A stretch of 40,698 nt of DNA from a candidate division WOR-3 bacterium (GTDB lineage: Bacteria > SDB-A). The position numbers and the translations under genes were made by a program. Location: NCBI GenBank assembly GCA_016926475.1, contig JAFGON010000038.1, forward strand, positions 1 to 40,698. The letters are read 5' to 3'. Shown one piece after another: positions 16,826-24,614 of this stretch. Position 1 is the stretch's first letter, and every line of letters begins with the position of its first letter. Below the pieces are notes generated by a model. That model had not been told where the DNA came from and ran no database searches. It saw only the letters and a program-made list of their open reading frames with translations.

Positions 16826-18052
16826 ATGAAACTTGACTTTTTGACTCTCGACGATGTCGATTTTCACGGAAAAAAAGTATTGCTTCGGGGGGACTTTAAT
16901 GTCCCCCTTGACAAAGATACAGGTGAAATAAGCGACGATACCAGGCTTGTTGAATCTCTCGAAACAATAAAAAAACTATTGTCAAATAACTGTGCTGTAA
17001 TCGCTTGCAGCCATCTTGGCAGACCTAAAGGCGGGGCGGATCCTAAATTTTCGTTGAAACCTGTTGCGGAGAGATTCTCCAGACTTCTCGGTGAAGAAGT
17101 TCGATTCGTCACGGAGAGTGTAGGTCATATTGCCGAAAAAAGCGCGGGTGAAACTGTTCCCGGGCAAATGCTCCTTCTTGAGAATTTACGTTTTCATCCG
17201 GAAGAAGAATCTAACGATCCCGTTTTTTCTAAAAGCCTTTCATCGTTGGCCCAGATTTATGTCAACGATGCTTTTGGAACAGCTCATAGAGCGCACGCTT
17301 CAACATATGGAGCTGCGCTTGTTTTTAGAGAAAGAAGCTATGCTTTGGCGGGTTGCCTGATGAAGAGAGAAGTAGAGTATTTAACCAAAGCTATGAAATA
17401 CTACGAAAGACCGGTCGTATCGATTATTGGCGGCTCAAAAATAACGGGAAAAATTGAGTTGATAGAGAATTTCGCGAGATTTGCCGACACAATACTGATA
17501 GGAGGAGGTATGGTCTATACCTTCTTAAAAGCGCAGGGATTTGAAATCGGAAGGTCTATACTCGATGTAAAAGCTATGGACATGGCGAAAAAGATCATAA
17601 GAGAAATAGGTTCTGAAGCAAAAGTTAATTTTATATTGCCGAAAGACAGTGCCGTGGTTGAAGAAATCAGTGAAGGCGCAGAAATAGAATATTGCGACAA
17701 CGCAGAAATACCCCAAAACAAAATAGGCGTAGACATAGGACCACTGAGCATGAGGATATTCTCTAAAGCTATTGAGGACGCAAAGACAATAATATGGAAC
17801 GGACCTATGGGAATATTCGAAATTGAAAGTTTTTCCACGGGAACAAAAGAAGTCGCGGCGGCTGTCGCAAACGCCACTGAAAAGGGATCTCTTTCCGTCA
17901 TTGGTGGAGGGGACACTGCGTCGGCGGTGAAAAAATTTGGAATGGAAAACAAATTTTCTCATATTTCGACCGGGGGAGGAGCTTCCCTCGAGTTCATGGC
18001 AGGACTTCCAATGCCGTCCCTTGAAGCACTCTCTAAAAGAGGACTTTCATGA
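16826..18052 (+). CDS. pgk: Phosphoglycerate kinase
   Basis: A 408-residue PGK making ATP from 1,3-bisphosphoglycerate. Key blocks: LRGDFNVPLD (about 20-29, substrate-binding Asp and Asn), SHLGRPKGG (about 61), GTAHRAHAS, the hinge region IIGGSKITGKIELI, NGPMGIFE, and the nucleotide loop GGGDTASA followed by STGGGASLEF. Normal length, no fusion to tpiA: the tpiA ATG overlaps its stop by four bases (ATGA). No Shine-Dalgarno is seen before the start, which is 3 bases after the gapA stop. A 7-bp GC-rich hairpin lies in codons 21-28 (see separate entry). Confidence 0.97.
   Translation: MKLDFLTLDDVDFHGKKVLLRGDFNVPLDKDTGEISDDTRLVESLETIKKLLSNNCAVIACSHLGRPKGGADPKFSLKPVAERFSRLLGEEVRFVTESVGHIAEKSAGETVPGQMLLLENLRFHPEEESNDPVFSKSLSSLAQIYVNDAFGTAHRAHASTYGAALVFRERSYALAGCLMKREVEYLTKAMKYYERPVVSIIGGSKITGKIELIENFARFADTILIGGGMVYTFLKAQGFEIGRSILDVKAMDMAKKIIREIGSEAKVNFILPKDSAVVEEISEGAEIEYCDNAEIPQNKIGVDIGPLSMRIFSKAIEDAKTIIWNGPMGIFEIESFSTGTKEVAAAVANATEKGSLSVIGGGDTASAVKKFGMENKFSHISTGGGASLEFMAGLPMPSLEALSKRGLS
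16888..16907 (+). other. GC-rich hairpin inside the start of pgk
   Basis: GGGGGAC (16888-16894) and GTCCCCC (16901-16907) form a perfect 7-bp stem with a 6-base TTTAAT loop, 62 bases into pgk, in the codons for the RGDFNVPL active-site motif. There is no U-run after it, so it is not an intrinsic terminator. It uses GGG and CCC codons in an otherwise AT-rich gene. Could slow ribosomes or act as an RNA-processing/stability element between gapA and pgk; may also be chance. Confidence 0.4.
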
Positions 18053-18798
18053 AGTTTATTTGCGGCAACTGGAAAATGAACGGGAGTTTTGAGAGCACAA
18101 ATTTGTGGGCTGAGTCAGCCGTTAAAGCTTCTATTGAATTTCAAAGAGTTCAAATTGGAATTTCACCTCCGTTTGTGTTTATAGAAAAAGCAGTGAAAAT
18201 AACACAAGATTCAAAAGTTGTTGTCGGAGCTCAGAATTGTTTTTGGAAAAAAAACGGGGCTTTCACAGGAGAAATTTCACCGAAGTTTCTGAAAGAGGTC
18301 GGATGCGGCTTTGTTATCCTCGGCCACTCCGAGCGGAGAACAATATTCAAAGAGACGAGTGAGGAAATATCAGAAAAGGTAAAAGCGTCTATTGACGAAA
18401 AATTGAAAGTAATACTTTGCGTGGGCGAAACCGAAAAGGAAAGGGAGGAAGATCAGACTTTCGAAATTGTCGGCAGACAACTCGAAGAATCTCTCGCCTC
18501 GTGTTCGCCCGAAAGCGCAAGGTTTATAGATATAGCTTATGAACCTGTGTGGGCAATTGGAACAGGGAAGGTGGCAACGGGCGATACGGCTCAGGAAATG
18601 CATTTATTCATTCGAAGATTTTTGAATAATAAATTTGGGGAAAACGACATCAGAATCCTATACGGAGGAAGCGTCAAGCCATCGAACTGGGCGGAACTTT
18701 GCGAAAAACAGGATATTGACGGAGCCCTTGTAGGTGGTGTAAGCTTAATTCCGACTGATTTCAAAAGAATAATCCAAATAAGCAACAAAGGAGAATGA
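18049..18798 (+). CDS. tpiA: Triosephosphate isomerase
   Basis: A 249-residue TIM barrel interconverting dihydroxyacetone phosphate and glyceraldehyde 3-phosphate. N-terminal GNWKMNG carries the substrate Lys; GHSERR gives catalytic His at 93; AYEPVWAIGTGKVA gives catalytic Glu at 165 and the mobile loop; ILYGGSVKPSN and GALVGGVSL bind phosphate. Overlaps pgk by ATGA and secG by ATGA, so the four genes are translationally coupled. Confidence 0.97.
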   Translation: MKFICGNWKMNGSFESTNLWAESAVKASIEFQRVQIGISPPFVFIEKAVKITQDSKVVVGAQNCFWKKNGAFTGEISPKFLKEVGCGFVILGHSERRTIFKETSEEISEKVKASIDEKLKVILCVGETEKEREEDQTFEIVGRQLEESLASCSPESARFIDIAYEPVWAIGTGKVATGDTAQEMHLFIRRFLNNKFGENDIRILYGGSVKPSNWAELCEKQDIDGALVGGVSLIPTDFKRIIQISNKGE

Positions 18799-19292
18799 CC
18801 TTGATAGGTGTATTGTTATCTCTGCATATTCTGATTTCTATTGTCTTGATAATCGTTATCTTGATTCAGCAATCTCAGGGCGAAGGCCTTTCAGGTGTTT
18901 TCGGTGGAATGGGTAATACATTTTTCGGAGGAAGCGGAGGTACAACTTTTTTAATTAAAGTTACAATAGTCCTTTCGGTATTGTTCGCCGTTCTCACTCT
19001 CAGTCTCGTGATTTTTGGTTCAAAGAAAATCTACGCCGGACCAGAAAGCCCCGCTCAGAATTCATCTTCCGGCGGGGGAAAAATCGAACTTCAACCTTAC
19101 ATCGGGGAATACACCGATGAGTTAATAGAAGAAGATACTTCCGGGGCTACAACAGAAGACCAGGAGTATTATCAATCTTTGTTATTGACATCAGATACAA
19201 TAAAAGATACCTTTTCCACTTTGGAAAACTTGGAGGATACAACAGGTGGTATAACGGTGCCTGAAAGCAGTGTGGCGCCAGAATCTATCTGA
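18795..19292 (+). CDS. secG: SecG subunit of the protein translocase, with long acidic tail
   Basis: Residues 1-78 match SecG: first membrane helix about 3-24 (IGVLLSLHILISIVLIIVIL), the conserved loop QQSQGEGLSGVFGGMGNTFFGGSGGTT in two parts, and second helix about 52-74. The secYEG channel partner SecG assists preprotein movement. The protein is 165 residues, about twice the usual 75-110: from about 84 on there is a Ser/Thr/Glu/Asp-rich low-complexity tail (PAQNSSSGGGKIE, DELIEEDTSGATTEDQEY). Linkage of secG to tpiA is common in bacteria. Starts inside the tpiA stop; 37 bases separate it from rplU. Confidence 0.93.
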   Translation: MTLIGVLLSLHILISIVLIIVILIQQSQGEGLSGVFGGMGNTFFGGSGGTTFLIKVTIVLSVLFAVLTLSLVIFGSKKIYAGPESPAQNSSSGGGKIELQPYIGEYTDELIEEDTSGATTEDQEYYQSLLLTSDTIKDTFSTLENLEDTTGGITVPESSVAPESI

Positions 19293-19329
19293 CCGTTGAA
19301 ATCTATTATCTGAAATTAAAGGAGAGCTT

Positions 19330-19656
19330 GTGAAAATACAAAAAAAATACGCGATAGTCGAGTTAAACTCTGGGGTTCAAGAGATTGTCTCAGAAGGTGA
19401 TATTGTCAAAGTCCCCGGTTTTATAAGTGAATCGGGAAAACAGCTTGAATTTGACCGTGTTCTTTTTCTTCGAGACGGAGATAAAATTAAATACGGCGAA
19501 CCGGTAATTTCCGGGATCAAAGTTATTGGCGAAATCATGGCGCATAAAAAAGGCAATAAAACGAGAGTTTTCAAGATGAAAAGCAAGAAAAACTACCGCA
19601 GAACAGCTGGTTCAAGGGAGTATTTCACTGAAGTAAAAATATCTAAAATCGGATAA
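19330..19656 (+). CDS. rplU: 50S ribosomal protein L21
   Basis: A 108-residue L21, an early 23S rRNA-binding protein. Recognised by KKYAIVELNSGVQEIVSEGD near the N-terminus and the conserved end RVFKMKSKKNYRRTAGSR, EYFTEVKI. Start is GTG at 19330 with AAGGAG about 8 bases upstream, in a gap of only 37 bases after secG. That gap is too short for a known L21-leader structure. rplU-rpmA pairing is near-universal; obgE, often third, is absent here and replaced by a tRNA gene. Confidence 0.95.
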   Translation: MKIQKKYAIVELNSGVQEIVSEGDIVKVPGFISESGKQLEFDRVLFLRDGDKIKYGEPVISGIKVIGEIMAHKKGNKTRVFKMKSKKNYRRTAGSREYFTEVKISKIG

Positions 19657-19665
19657 GGGGTAAAT

Positions 19666-19938
19666 ATGGCTCATAAAAAAGGTGTAGGTTCCAGTCGAAA
19701 TGGAAGAGACTCAAATCCAAAATATCTTGGCGTGAAAAGGTTTTCGTCTGAAAAAGTCCTTGCGGGGACAATTTTGGTCAAACAGAGAGGAACGCCGATA
19801 AATCCAGGTGATAATGTAGGAAAAGGAAGGGATGACAGTTTGTTTGCCTTAATTGACGGTATAGTTAGATTTGAAAATCGAAAAAGGAAAAAATTCGTAA
19901 GCGTCTTTCCAGAAAAATCTGAAATCAAGCGGGCATAA
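19666..19938 (+). CDS. rpmA: 50S ribosomal protein L27
   Basis: A 90-residue L27, whose N-terminus reaches the peptidyl-transferase centre. It starts [26 protein letters not shown], in two recognisable blocks, without the cleaved N-terminal extension found in Firmicutes. [32 protein letters not shown] is the core. GGGG lies 5 bases before the ATG. The last three sense codons and stop (from 19929) are also the 5' strand of a tRNA-Gly gene, so the protein's end and the tRNA acceptor stem are constrained together. Confidence 0.96.
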   Translation: MAHKKGVGSSRNGRDSNPKYLGVKRFSSEKVLAGTILVKQRGTPINPGDNVGKGRDDSLFALIDGIVRFENRKRKKFVSVFPEKSEIKRA

Positions 19939-20001
19939 CTCAGTTGGTAGAGTGTCAGCTTCCCAAGCTGAAGGTCGCGGGTTCGAATCCCGTTGCCCGC
20001 T
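19929..20001 (+). tRNA. tRNA-Gly (anticodon CCC)
   Basis: Full cloverleaf: acceptor stem GCGGGCA/TGCCCGC (7 bp perfect), D-arm ACTC...GAGT with AGTTGGTA loop, anticodon arm TCAGC-TTCCCAA-GCTGA with anticodon CCC at 19962-19964, variable AGGTC, T-arm GCGGG-TTCGAAT-CCCGT, discriminator T73 as in bacterial tRNA-Gly. Reads GGG codons. The 3' CCA is not encoded. It begins inside the last 10 bases of rpmA on the same strand and its last 2 bases overlap the stop of the convergent TPR gene; it is probably released from the rplU-rpmA transcript by tRNA processing enzymes. Confidence 0.96.
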
Positions 20002-20959
20002 ATATTCTTCTGGCTAAATCCTGAGCTTTCTTTTTGAAATCCCTTGTATAATCATCGAGGGGGAGGTTTAAAACCTTTAAGCAGTATTCCTCGGCTTTAT
20101 CTTTTTCATCCAAGTTATAATACGCTTGGGCGATATGATAATACACGTTTGCGAGATTTCCTGGTGGAATTTCCGGTCCGTCATTAATCAAGGTGACAAG
20201 TTTTAACCCTGTCTCCACGATTTTTTCATTATCTCCGGTTTTAAGATAGCATTTCAAAAGAGCCCAATGAAATGTCCTGTTTGACGGATAGATGTTTATG
20301 AGTTCCATGATGGTTGCTATTGCTTCATGTTTCTTTCCCATTTCCAGATAGAGAAGGCTTAGAAGGTTTTTAGCGGCGATATCGAGATATTCCCCGTTTT
20401 CTGCGCAGTTCTTTATTTTCATAATACCTTCGTCTCTTAGCCGGTTTCCTCCGAAAATAGTTGTTTCAAGTTTTCCGCGAAGAAAAAGATAAGCTCCGAT
20501 ACCCAATTCGGCGTCGTGAAGAGAATTTTCAGCGTCAAAAGCTTTTTTTAGTTCTTCATAAGCGGGGGTTGCCAGCGAAAGCGCTCCTAAATAGTTGCCT
20601 CTCTGAGCGTTGTTCAGTGCCTGTGAAAATATCATGGAACCTCTGAAGAAGTTTGAAGCAACTGGGTCGTCTTCAGAAATTAAATTGCAAAGTTGAATGA
20701 CTCTTTCCGAATATTGCCTGAAATCATCATCGTATTTATCTGACAGCATATCGTTGTTGTATAAATCGCAGAGATAAGCAAGAAAAAAATACCCTGCGGG
20801 GTGGGTTGGCGAGGATTCAACGGCTTTTTCAAAAAGTGCAAAAGCGCTGTCGTATTCTTCGAGATAGGCGTAATCAAGACCGTTGTGTATATGGTCTCTC
20901 GCGTTTTGCGGAACTATATCCGCTGATACGGCCATTAATAATAACAATGCAAAATTCAT
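20000..20959 (-). CDS. Exported TPR-repeat protein, unknown function
   Basis: A 319-residue protein. The first 13 residues (MNFALLLLMAVSA) look like a short signal peptide with an ASA-type cleavage site, so it is probably periplasmic. TPR-like pairs of helices are spread through it: AYLEEYDSAFALFEKAVESSPTHPAGYFFLA in sections near 30-60, an HEAIATIMELINIYPSNRTFHWALLKCYLKTG region near 205-240, and AQAYYNLDEKDKAEEYCLKVLNLP near the end. TPRs mediate protein-protein contacts; partner unknown. Its ATG overlaps the coaE stop (ATGA), so it is the third gene of ispG-coaE-TPR. The stop overlaps the 3' end of the tRNA. Confidence 0.75.
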   Translation of the reverse strand: MNFALLLLMAVSADIVPQNARDHIHNGLDYAYLEEYDSAFALFEKAVESSPTHPAGYFFLAYLCDLYNNDMLSDKYDDDFRQYSERVIQLCNLISEDDPVASNFFRGSMIFSQALNNAQRGNYLGALSLATPAYEELKKAFDAENSLHDAELGIGAYLFLRGKLETTIFGGNRLRDEGIMKIKNCAENGEYLDIAAKNLLSLLYLEMGKKHEAIATIMELINIYPSNRTFHWALLKCYLKTGDNEKIVETGLKLVTLINDGPEIPPGNLANVYYHIAQAYYNLDEKDKAEEYCLKVLNLPLDDYTRDFKKKAQDLARRI

Positions 20960-21540
20960 ACAGCACCTCTCACTAAAATTAGTTCAAGTATTTTCTTTTT
21001 TAAAGCATCTGGTATTCCGTTGTTCTCAACTATAATGTAGGAATTTGGGATATTTGTCCAGTTTTGATTTCTAAGTACGGATTGAATTTTGGCGGCGCTC
21101 CATCCCCGCTTTGACAATCTGCTTTGGATATTGTCCAAAGATGAATTTATGTAGATTATTAGATCAAAATTATCGTCGATCCCCCATTGAGAGAGCAACG
21201 CCGCATCGGTCACAGTTCTTGAATTCTCTGCAGTGAGTCTTTTTATTTCCTTTATAATCAAAGGCCATGACAAAGAGTTAAGAGCTTCAATTTTTTCCGC
21301 ATCCGAAAAAACGATTTCTCCTAGTTTCTGCCTGTCAATTTTCCCGTTTAAGATGATTTCCAACCCAGCGATTTTTTTTACTTTTTTTGCTATTTCTTCG
21401 TTTTCAAGAATTTTGTGGCCTATAAGGTCTGCGTCTATGAGAAGAAAACCCATTTCTTGAATGAATTTCGAGGCTAAAGATTTACCCGAGCCGACTTTTC
21501 CAGTTACCGCTATGTGATAATTTTTTTTATTTCCTGCCAT
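20956..21540 (-). CDS. coaE: Dephospho-CoA kinase
   Basis: Last step of coenzyme A synthesis, phosphorylating dephospho-CoA. 194 residues, normal length. Walker A GKVGSGKS (about 14-21), then LLIDADLIGHKIL (about 33-45, substrate Asp), SLSWPLI, and the lid region RLSKRGWSAAKIQSVLRNQ are all family features. The ATG at 21540 lies 31 bases inside ispG with no clear Shine-Dalgarno, an unusually long overlap; no better in-frame start is seen before the P-loop. Coupled to ispG and to the TPR gene. Confidence 0.9.
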   Translation of the reverse strand: MAGNKKNYHIAVTGKVGSGKSLASKFIQEMGFLLIDADLIGHKILENEEIAKKVKKIAGLEIILNGKIDRQKLGEIVFSDAEKIEALNSLSWPLIIKEIKRLTAENSRTVTDAALLSQWGIDDNFDLIIYINSSLDNIQSRLSKRGWSAAKIQSVLRNQNWTNIPNSYIIVENNGIPDALKKKILELILVRGAV

Positions 21541-22583
21541 AGGGTCTTTTCAGCCGTATCTTTCGGTATTTTGGCTATTACAACTCCTTTTTTAAACAAC
21601 AGGACATAATTCTTGCCCCCCGCTATTCCAATGTCGGCTTCCTTTGCTTCACCTGGACCGTTTACCTGGCAACCCATGACTGCAACTGTTATGTTGCTTT
21701 TGTATTTCAATAGTTTGTGTTCGATTTTTTTTGAAATGTTTACAACGTCGTAGGTACACCTCGCGCATGTTGGACAGGCTATAACCCTTGGAAGTTTGTC
21801 ATAAAGACCTAAAGAAGCGAGAATCTGTTTTGCGACAAATACCTCTTCGACAGGATCTCCCGACAGAGAAACTCTAATAGTATCTCCTATCCCTTCATGA
21901 AGTAAAATTCCCAGTCCAACAGATGAAAATACTGTACCGGATCTCACGGTGCCTGATTCTGTGATTCCAAGATGCAAAGGAACTCTGTTTATTTTTGAGA
22001 AAATCTCGTTTGCCTTGACCGTCGCCGGAACTGAGGATGATTTAATTGAGACGACAATCCTTTCAACGCCTTTCTGCGTGAAATAATCCGTCCATTTTTC
22101 CGCGCTTTTTGCAAGAGCTAAGGGAGGGTTAGCAGAATAGAGCTTGAAGAGTTCCCTTTCGAGAGAACCTGAATTTACGCCAATTCTCACAGCGGTTCCG
22201 TGTTCGATTAGAGCTGCTATTATTTTGTCGACTTTTATGTTGGAATTTATGTTTCCCGGATTTATTCTGATTTTCTGTGCTCCTGCCTCGATAGATCTCA
22301 GGGCGAGTTCATGGTCAAAGTGAATGTCGGCTATAATTGGGCATGGGGCTTTTTTGACAATTTGTGTAAGAGACCGGGCGGATTCTTTATCTGGAACCGA
22401 GACTCTGACCAGTTGGCATCCGCTCTCATGCAAACTGTGAACTTGATCGAGGGTGGCGCTTGCGTTTTTGGTGGGAGTATTCGTCATCGATTGGACGACG
22501 ATCGGAGAATCGCCTCCAATTACAACATCGCCCACTTTGACGGCATTTTTAGGTTTCCTTTTTGTGCTGTGTCTTTCTGTCAT
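21510..22583 (-). CDS. ispG: 4-hydroxy-3-methylbut-2-en-1-yl diphosphate synthase (IspG/GcpE)
   Basis: Penultimate step of the MEP isoprenoid pathway, reducing MEcPP to HMBPP with a [4Fe-4S] cluster. 357 residues. N-terminal VVQSMTNTPTKN, then IADIHFD (about 84-90) and RINPGNI in the TIM barrel; cluster ligands C270 and C273 (ACPTCARCTYDV) and C305 (VMGCQVNGPGEAKEADIGIAGG) fall at the same positions as in E. coli. Short bacterial form without the plant-type insert. ATG at 22583; a 74-base gap separates it from the divergent YbbR gene. Confidence 0.97.
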   Translation of the reverse strand: MTERHSTKRKPKNAVKVGDVVIGGDSPIVVQSMTNTPTKNASATLDQVHSLHESGCQLVRVSVPDKESARSLTQIVKKAPCPIIADIHFDHELALRSIEAGAQKIRINPGNINSNIKVDKIIAALIEHGTAVRIGVNSGSLERELFKLYSANPPLALAKSAEKWTDYFTQKGVERIVVSIKSSSVPATVKANEIFSKINRVPLHLGITESGTVRSGTVFSSVGLGILLHEGIGDTIRVSLSGDPVEEVFVAKQILASLGLYDKLPRVIACPTCARCTYDVVNISKKIEHKLLKYKSNITVAVMGCQVNGPGEAKEADIGIAGGKNYVLLFKKGVVIAKIPKDTAEKTLWQEIKKIIT

Positions 22584-22594
22584 ATTCTTTAATC

Positions 22595-22623
22595 TTGTTG
22601 AATAACATTATTTACTATAAAAT
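22595..22623 (+). promoter_or_regulatory. Predicted promoter for ybbR-tsaD
   Basis: TTGTTG (22595-22600), 17-base spacer and TAAAAT (22618-22623) in the 74-base gap between divergent ispG and the YbbR gene. Leader would be about 27 bases, carrying GAGAGGA before the ATG. Match is moderate and the region is AT-rich. Confidence 0.35.
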
Positions 22624-22657
22624 ACAATTAACTTTTACTTTCGGATGAGAGGATTTT

Positions 22658-23593
22658 ATGTCCAGGTTGAAATCGATTTTAGTTTTTTTCTTGAATATTT
22701 TCAAACATAACCTTAAATTTAAACTGATAGCCCTTTTTTCCGCTGTAATACTGTGGTTTTATGTTATTCTTCAGACTCCATACAACAGAATTATTGAAGT
22801 TCCAGTTCAAATTCAGTTGCCGGACTCGCTTGTTTTCGACGGAGATGTTCCCAATTCTGTTAAGATTGAATTCGTCGGAACCCTTAGAGATTTTTTTCTG
22901 TTTGGCAAATTTGGGCAACCCTATGTTTATTTAAACCTGCAATCGGTGACTTCGGGAGAACAGAATCTTGATATTTATCCTGAAAATGTAATTTATCCCG
23001 ATTGGATAGGGGTTAAAACACAAGGGAAAAACAGTTTGCAAATTTTTCTTCAAAACCTCGACAGTTTGTTTTTGCCATTACAAATCGAAGAATCTCTTCT
23101 TATTCAATCTAATTGGAGGATAGTGGAATACTCCATAAAACCGGATTACACATGGGTGGTTGGGGGAAGAGAAGATCTCAAGAAACTAAGGCAGAGACCT
23201 TTGACAGTGAAACCGGAATTGGGAGAAGATTTCAGCTTCAGCATACAGTGCACAGTGGAATTGGAAATACCTCAAATGCCTACTAAACCATTTTCAAGAG
23301 ATTCATTTATTGTTGTCGATTTCAAGTTGGACTCTTTGGTCTTGATTGAAAAAAAACTTCCCGTCACAATAACTGGATCATCGGGTTTTTACGCCATGCC
23401 TGATTCGGTCAAACTTTTTGCTCTCGTTTCGGCTTCCTTGATAGATCAGATAAGCACCGATGATATTGTTCTTTTCACAAGACCTACGAGGAGTGATATG
23501 CACTCGTCAGAGCTGCAAATAGAATGGCCGTATTACGGTCAAGTTGAGACAACCTGGTTTGAAATATCGCAGGTGAAATTGATTCCGAAATAA
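22658..23593 (+). CDS. YbbR-domain membrane protein (CdaR-like)
   Basis: A 311-residue protein with a short cytoplasmic start, one membrane helix (about 22-42, LKFKLIALFSAVILWFYVIL) and an extracytoplasmic part with YbbR-like repeats (EVPVQIQLPDSLVFDGDVPNSVKIEFVGT in sections at about 47-75; later LPLQIEESLLIQSNWRIVEYSIKPDYTWVVGG and KKLPVTITGSSGF). The conserved 'W.yv' after the helix is seen as WFYVI. In other bacteria a YbbR protein (CdaR) sits next to and modulates the diadenylate cyclase CdaA, but no cyclase is in this window. Good GAGAGGA ribosome site. tsaD starts 6 bases after the stop. Confidence 0.8.
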   Translation: MSRLKSILVFFLNIFKHNLKFKLIALFSAVILWFYVILQTPYNRIIEVPVQIQLPDSLVFDGDVPNSVKIEFVGTLRDFFLFGKFGQPYVYLNLQSVTSGEQNLDIYPENVIYPDWIGVKTQGKNSLQIFLQNLDSLFLPLQIEESLLIQSNWRIVEYSIKPDYTWVVGGREDLKKLRQRPLTVKPELGEDFSFSIQCTVELEIPQMPTKPFSRDSFIVVDFKLDSLVLIEKKLPVTITGSSGFYAMPDSVKLFALVSASLIDQISTDDIVLFTRPTRSDMHSSELQIEWPYYGQVETTWFEISQVKLIPK

Positions 23594-23599
23594 GTTCTG

Positions 23600-24610
23600 A
23601 TGGTAGCGCCTGCATTTTTGACTTTGGGTGTTGAGACTTCATGCGATGACACTTCCATAGCCATCCTTTCGGGTAGAAAAATACTCGCGCACGTTAAAAA
23701 GGAGCAGAGTATTCATTCCGATTTCGGAGGTGTAGTCCCGGAACTAGCAAGCAGAGAGCATATAAAATTTCTTTTACCGATATTCGATAACGCGGTTAAA
23801 GTTTCAGGGGTATCGCAAGATGAAATTGAGCTGGTAGCGGTGACGCGAGGTCCGGGATTGATCGGTTCTCTTTTGTCTGGGTTTGTTTTCGCAAAAACAT
23901 GGGCTTGGGTGCATCAAAAACCGTATATCGGCGTAAACCATCTCGAAGGTCATGTTTACGCAGGACTGCTCGATTGCCCGGACATCGAATTTCCTTTTGT
24001 ATCCTTGATAGTTTCAGGAGGCAACACGATGCTTGTTCTCGTCAGGGATCATGGAGATTATAAACTACTCGGATCGACGAGAGATGACGCCGCCGGAGAA
24101 GCTATAGACAAGGTCGGAACATTGATTGGATTGCAATACCCGGCTGGAGCGGAAATGGAGAAACTCGCTAAAAGAGGGAATAAGGATTTCATAAGATTTC
24201 CCAAGCCGAATTTGCCAAATTATGAATTTAGTTATTCTGGTTTAAAGACATCGGTTTTGTATGCACTAAGAGAAATGAGTGAAGAGAAGATAGAAGAACA
24301 GAAAAACAACATAGCCCTGTCCTTCTTGGCTTCGCTTTTTGAATCTCTCGTTGAAAAGTCTCTTTCTGCAGTTAAGCATTTTAAATGCGATAGACTCCTG
24401 CTGACCGGGGGTGTAGCCGCTAACGATATTTTATACGAAATGGCGAGGATTGAATGCGAAAAGATAGGATGCTGCGTTTTCAGGCCCAGAAAGGAACTTT
24501 GCGGTGATAACGCGGCGATGATAGCATATTTGGGGCAGTTTAAATACGCAAAACAAAATGGATCGGATCCTTTTCATTTAAAAGCGGATCCTAGGTTGAA
24601 GTTTGTCTGA
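23600..24610 (+). CDS. tsaD: tRNA N6-threonylcarbamoyladenosine transferase TsaD
   Basis: Transfers threonylcarbamoyl to A37 of ANN-decoding tRNAs (t6A) together with TsaB, TsaE and TsaC. 336 residues. Motifs: GVETSCDDTSIAIL (about 10-23), GGVVPELASREH, metal ligands H114 and H118 in GVNHLEGHVYAG, VSGGNTMLV, GEAIDKVGTLIGL, and GGVAAND near the C-terminus with DNAAMIAY. Complete. There is no obvious ribosome site before the ATG, so it may depend on translation of ybbR. Its stop is 4 bases from the convergent deoC stop. Confidence 0.97.
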   Translation: MVAPAFLTLGVETSCDDTSIAILSGRKILAHVKKEQSIHSDFGGVVPELASREHIKFLLPIFDNAVKVSGVSQDEIELVAVTRGPGLIGSLLSGFVFAKTWAWVHQKPYIGVNHLEGHVYAGLLDCPDIEFPFVSLIVSGGNTMLVLVRDHGDYKLLGSTRDDAAGEAIDKVGTLIGLQYPAGAEMEKLAKRGNKDFIRFPKPNLPNYEFSYSGLKTSVLYALREMSEEKIEEQKNNIALSFLASLFESLVEKSLSAVKHFKCDRLLLTGGVAANDILYEMARIECEKIGCCVFRPRKELCGDNAAMIAYLGQFKYAKQNGSDPFHLKADPRLKFV

Positions 24611-24614
24611 ACTG

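Noticed and set aside
19293-19329. L21-leader autoregulatory RNA before rplU
   Set aside because: Only 37 bases are available, with no stem-loop beyond the Shine-Dalgarno.
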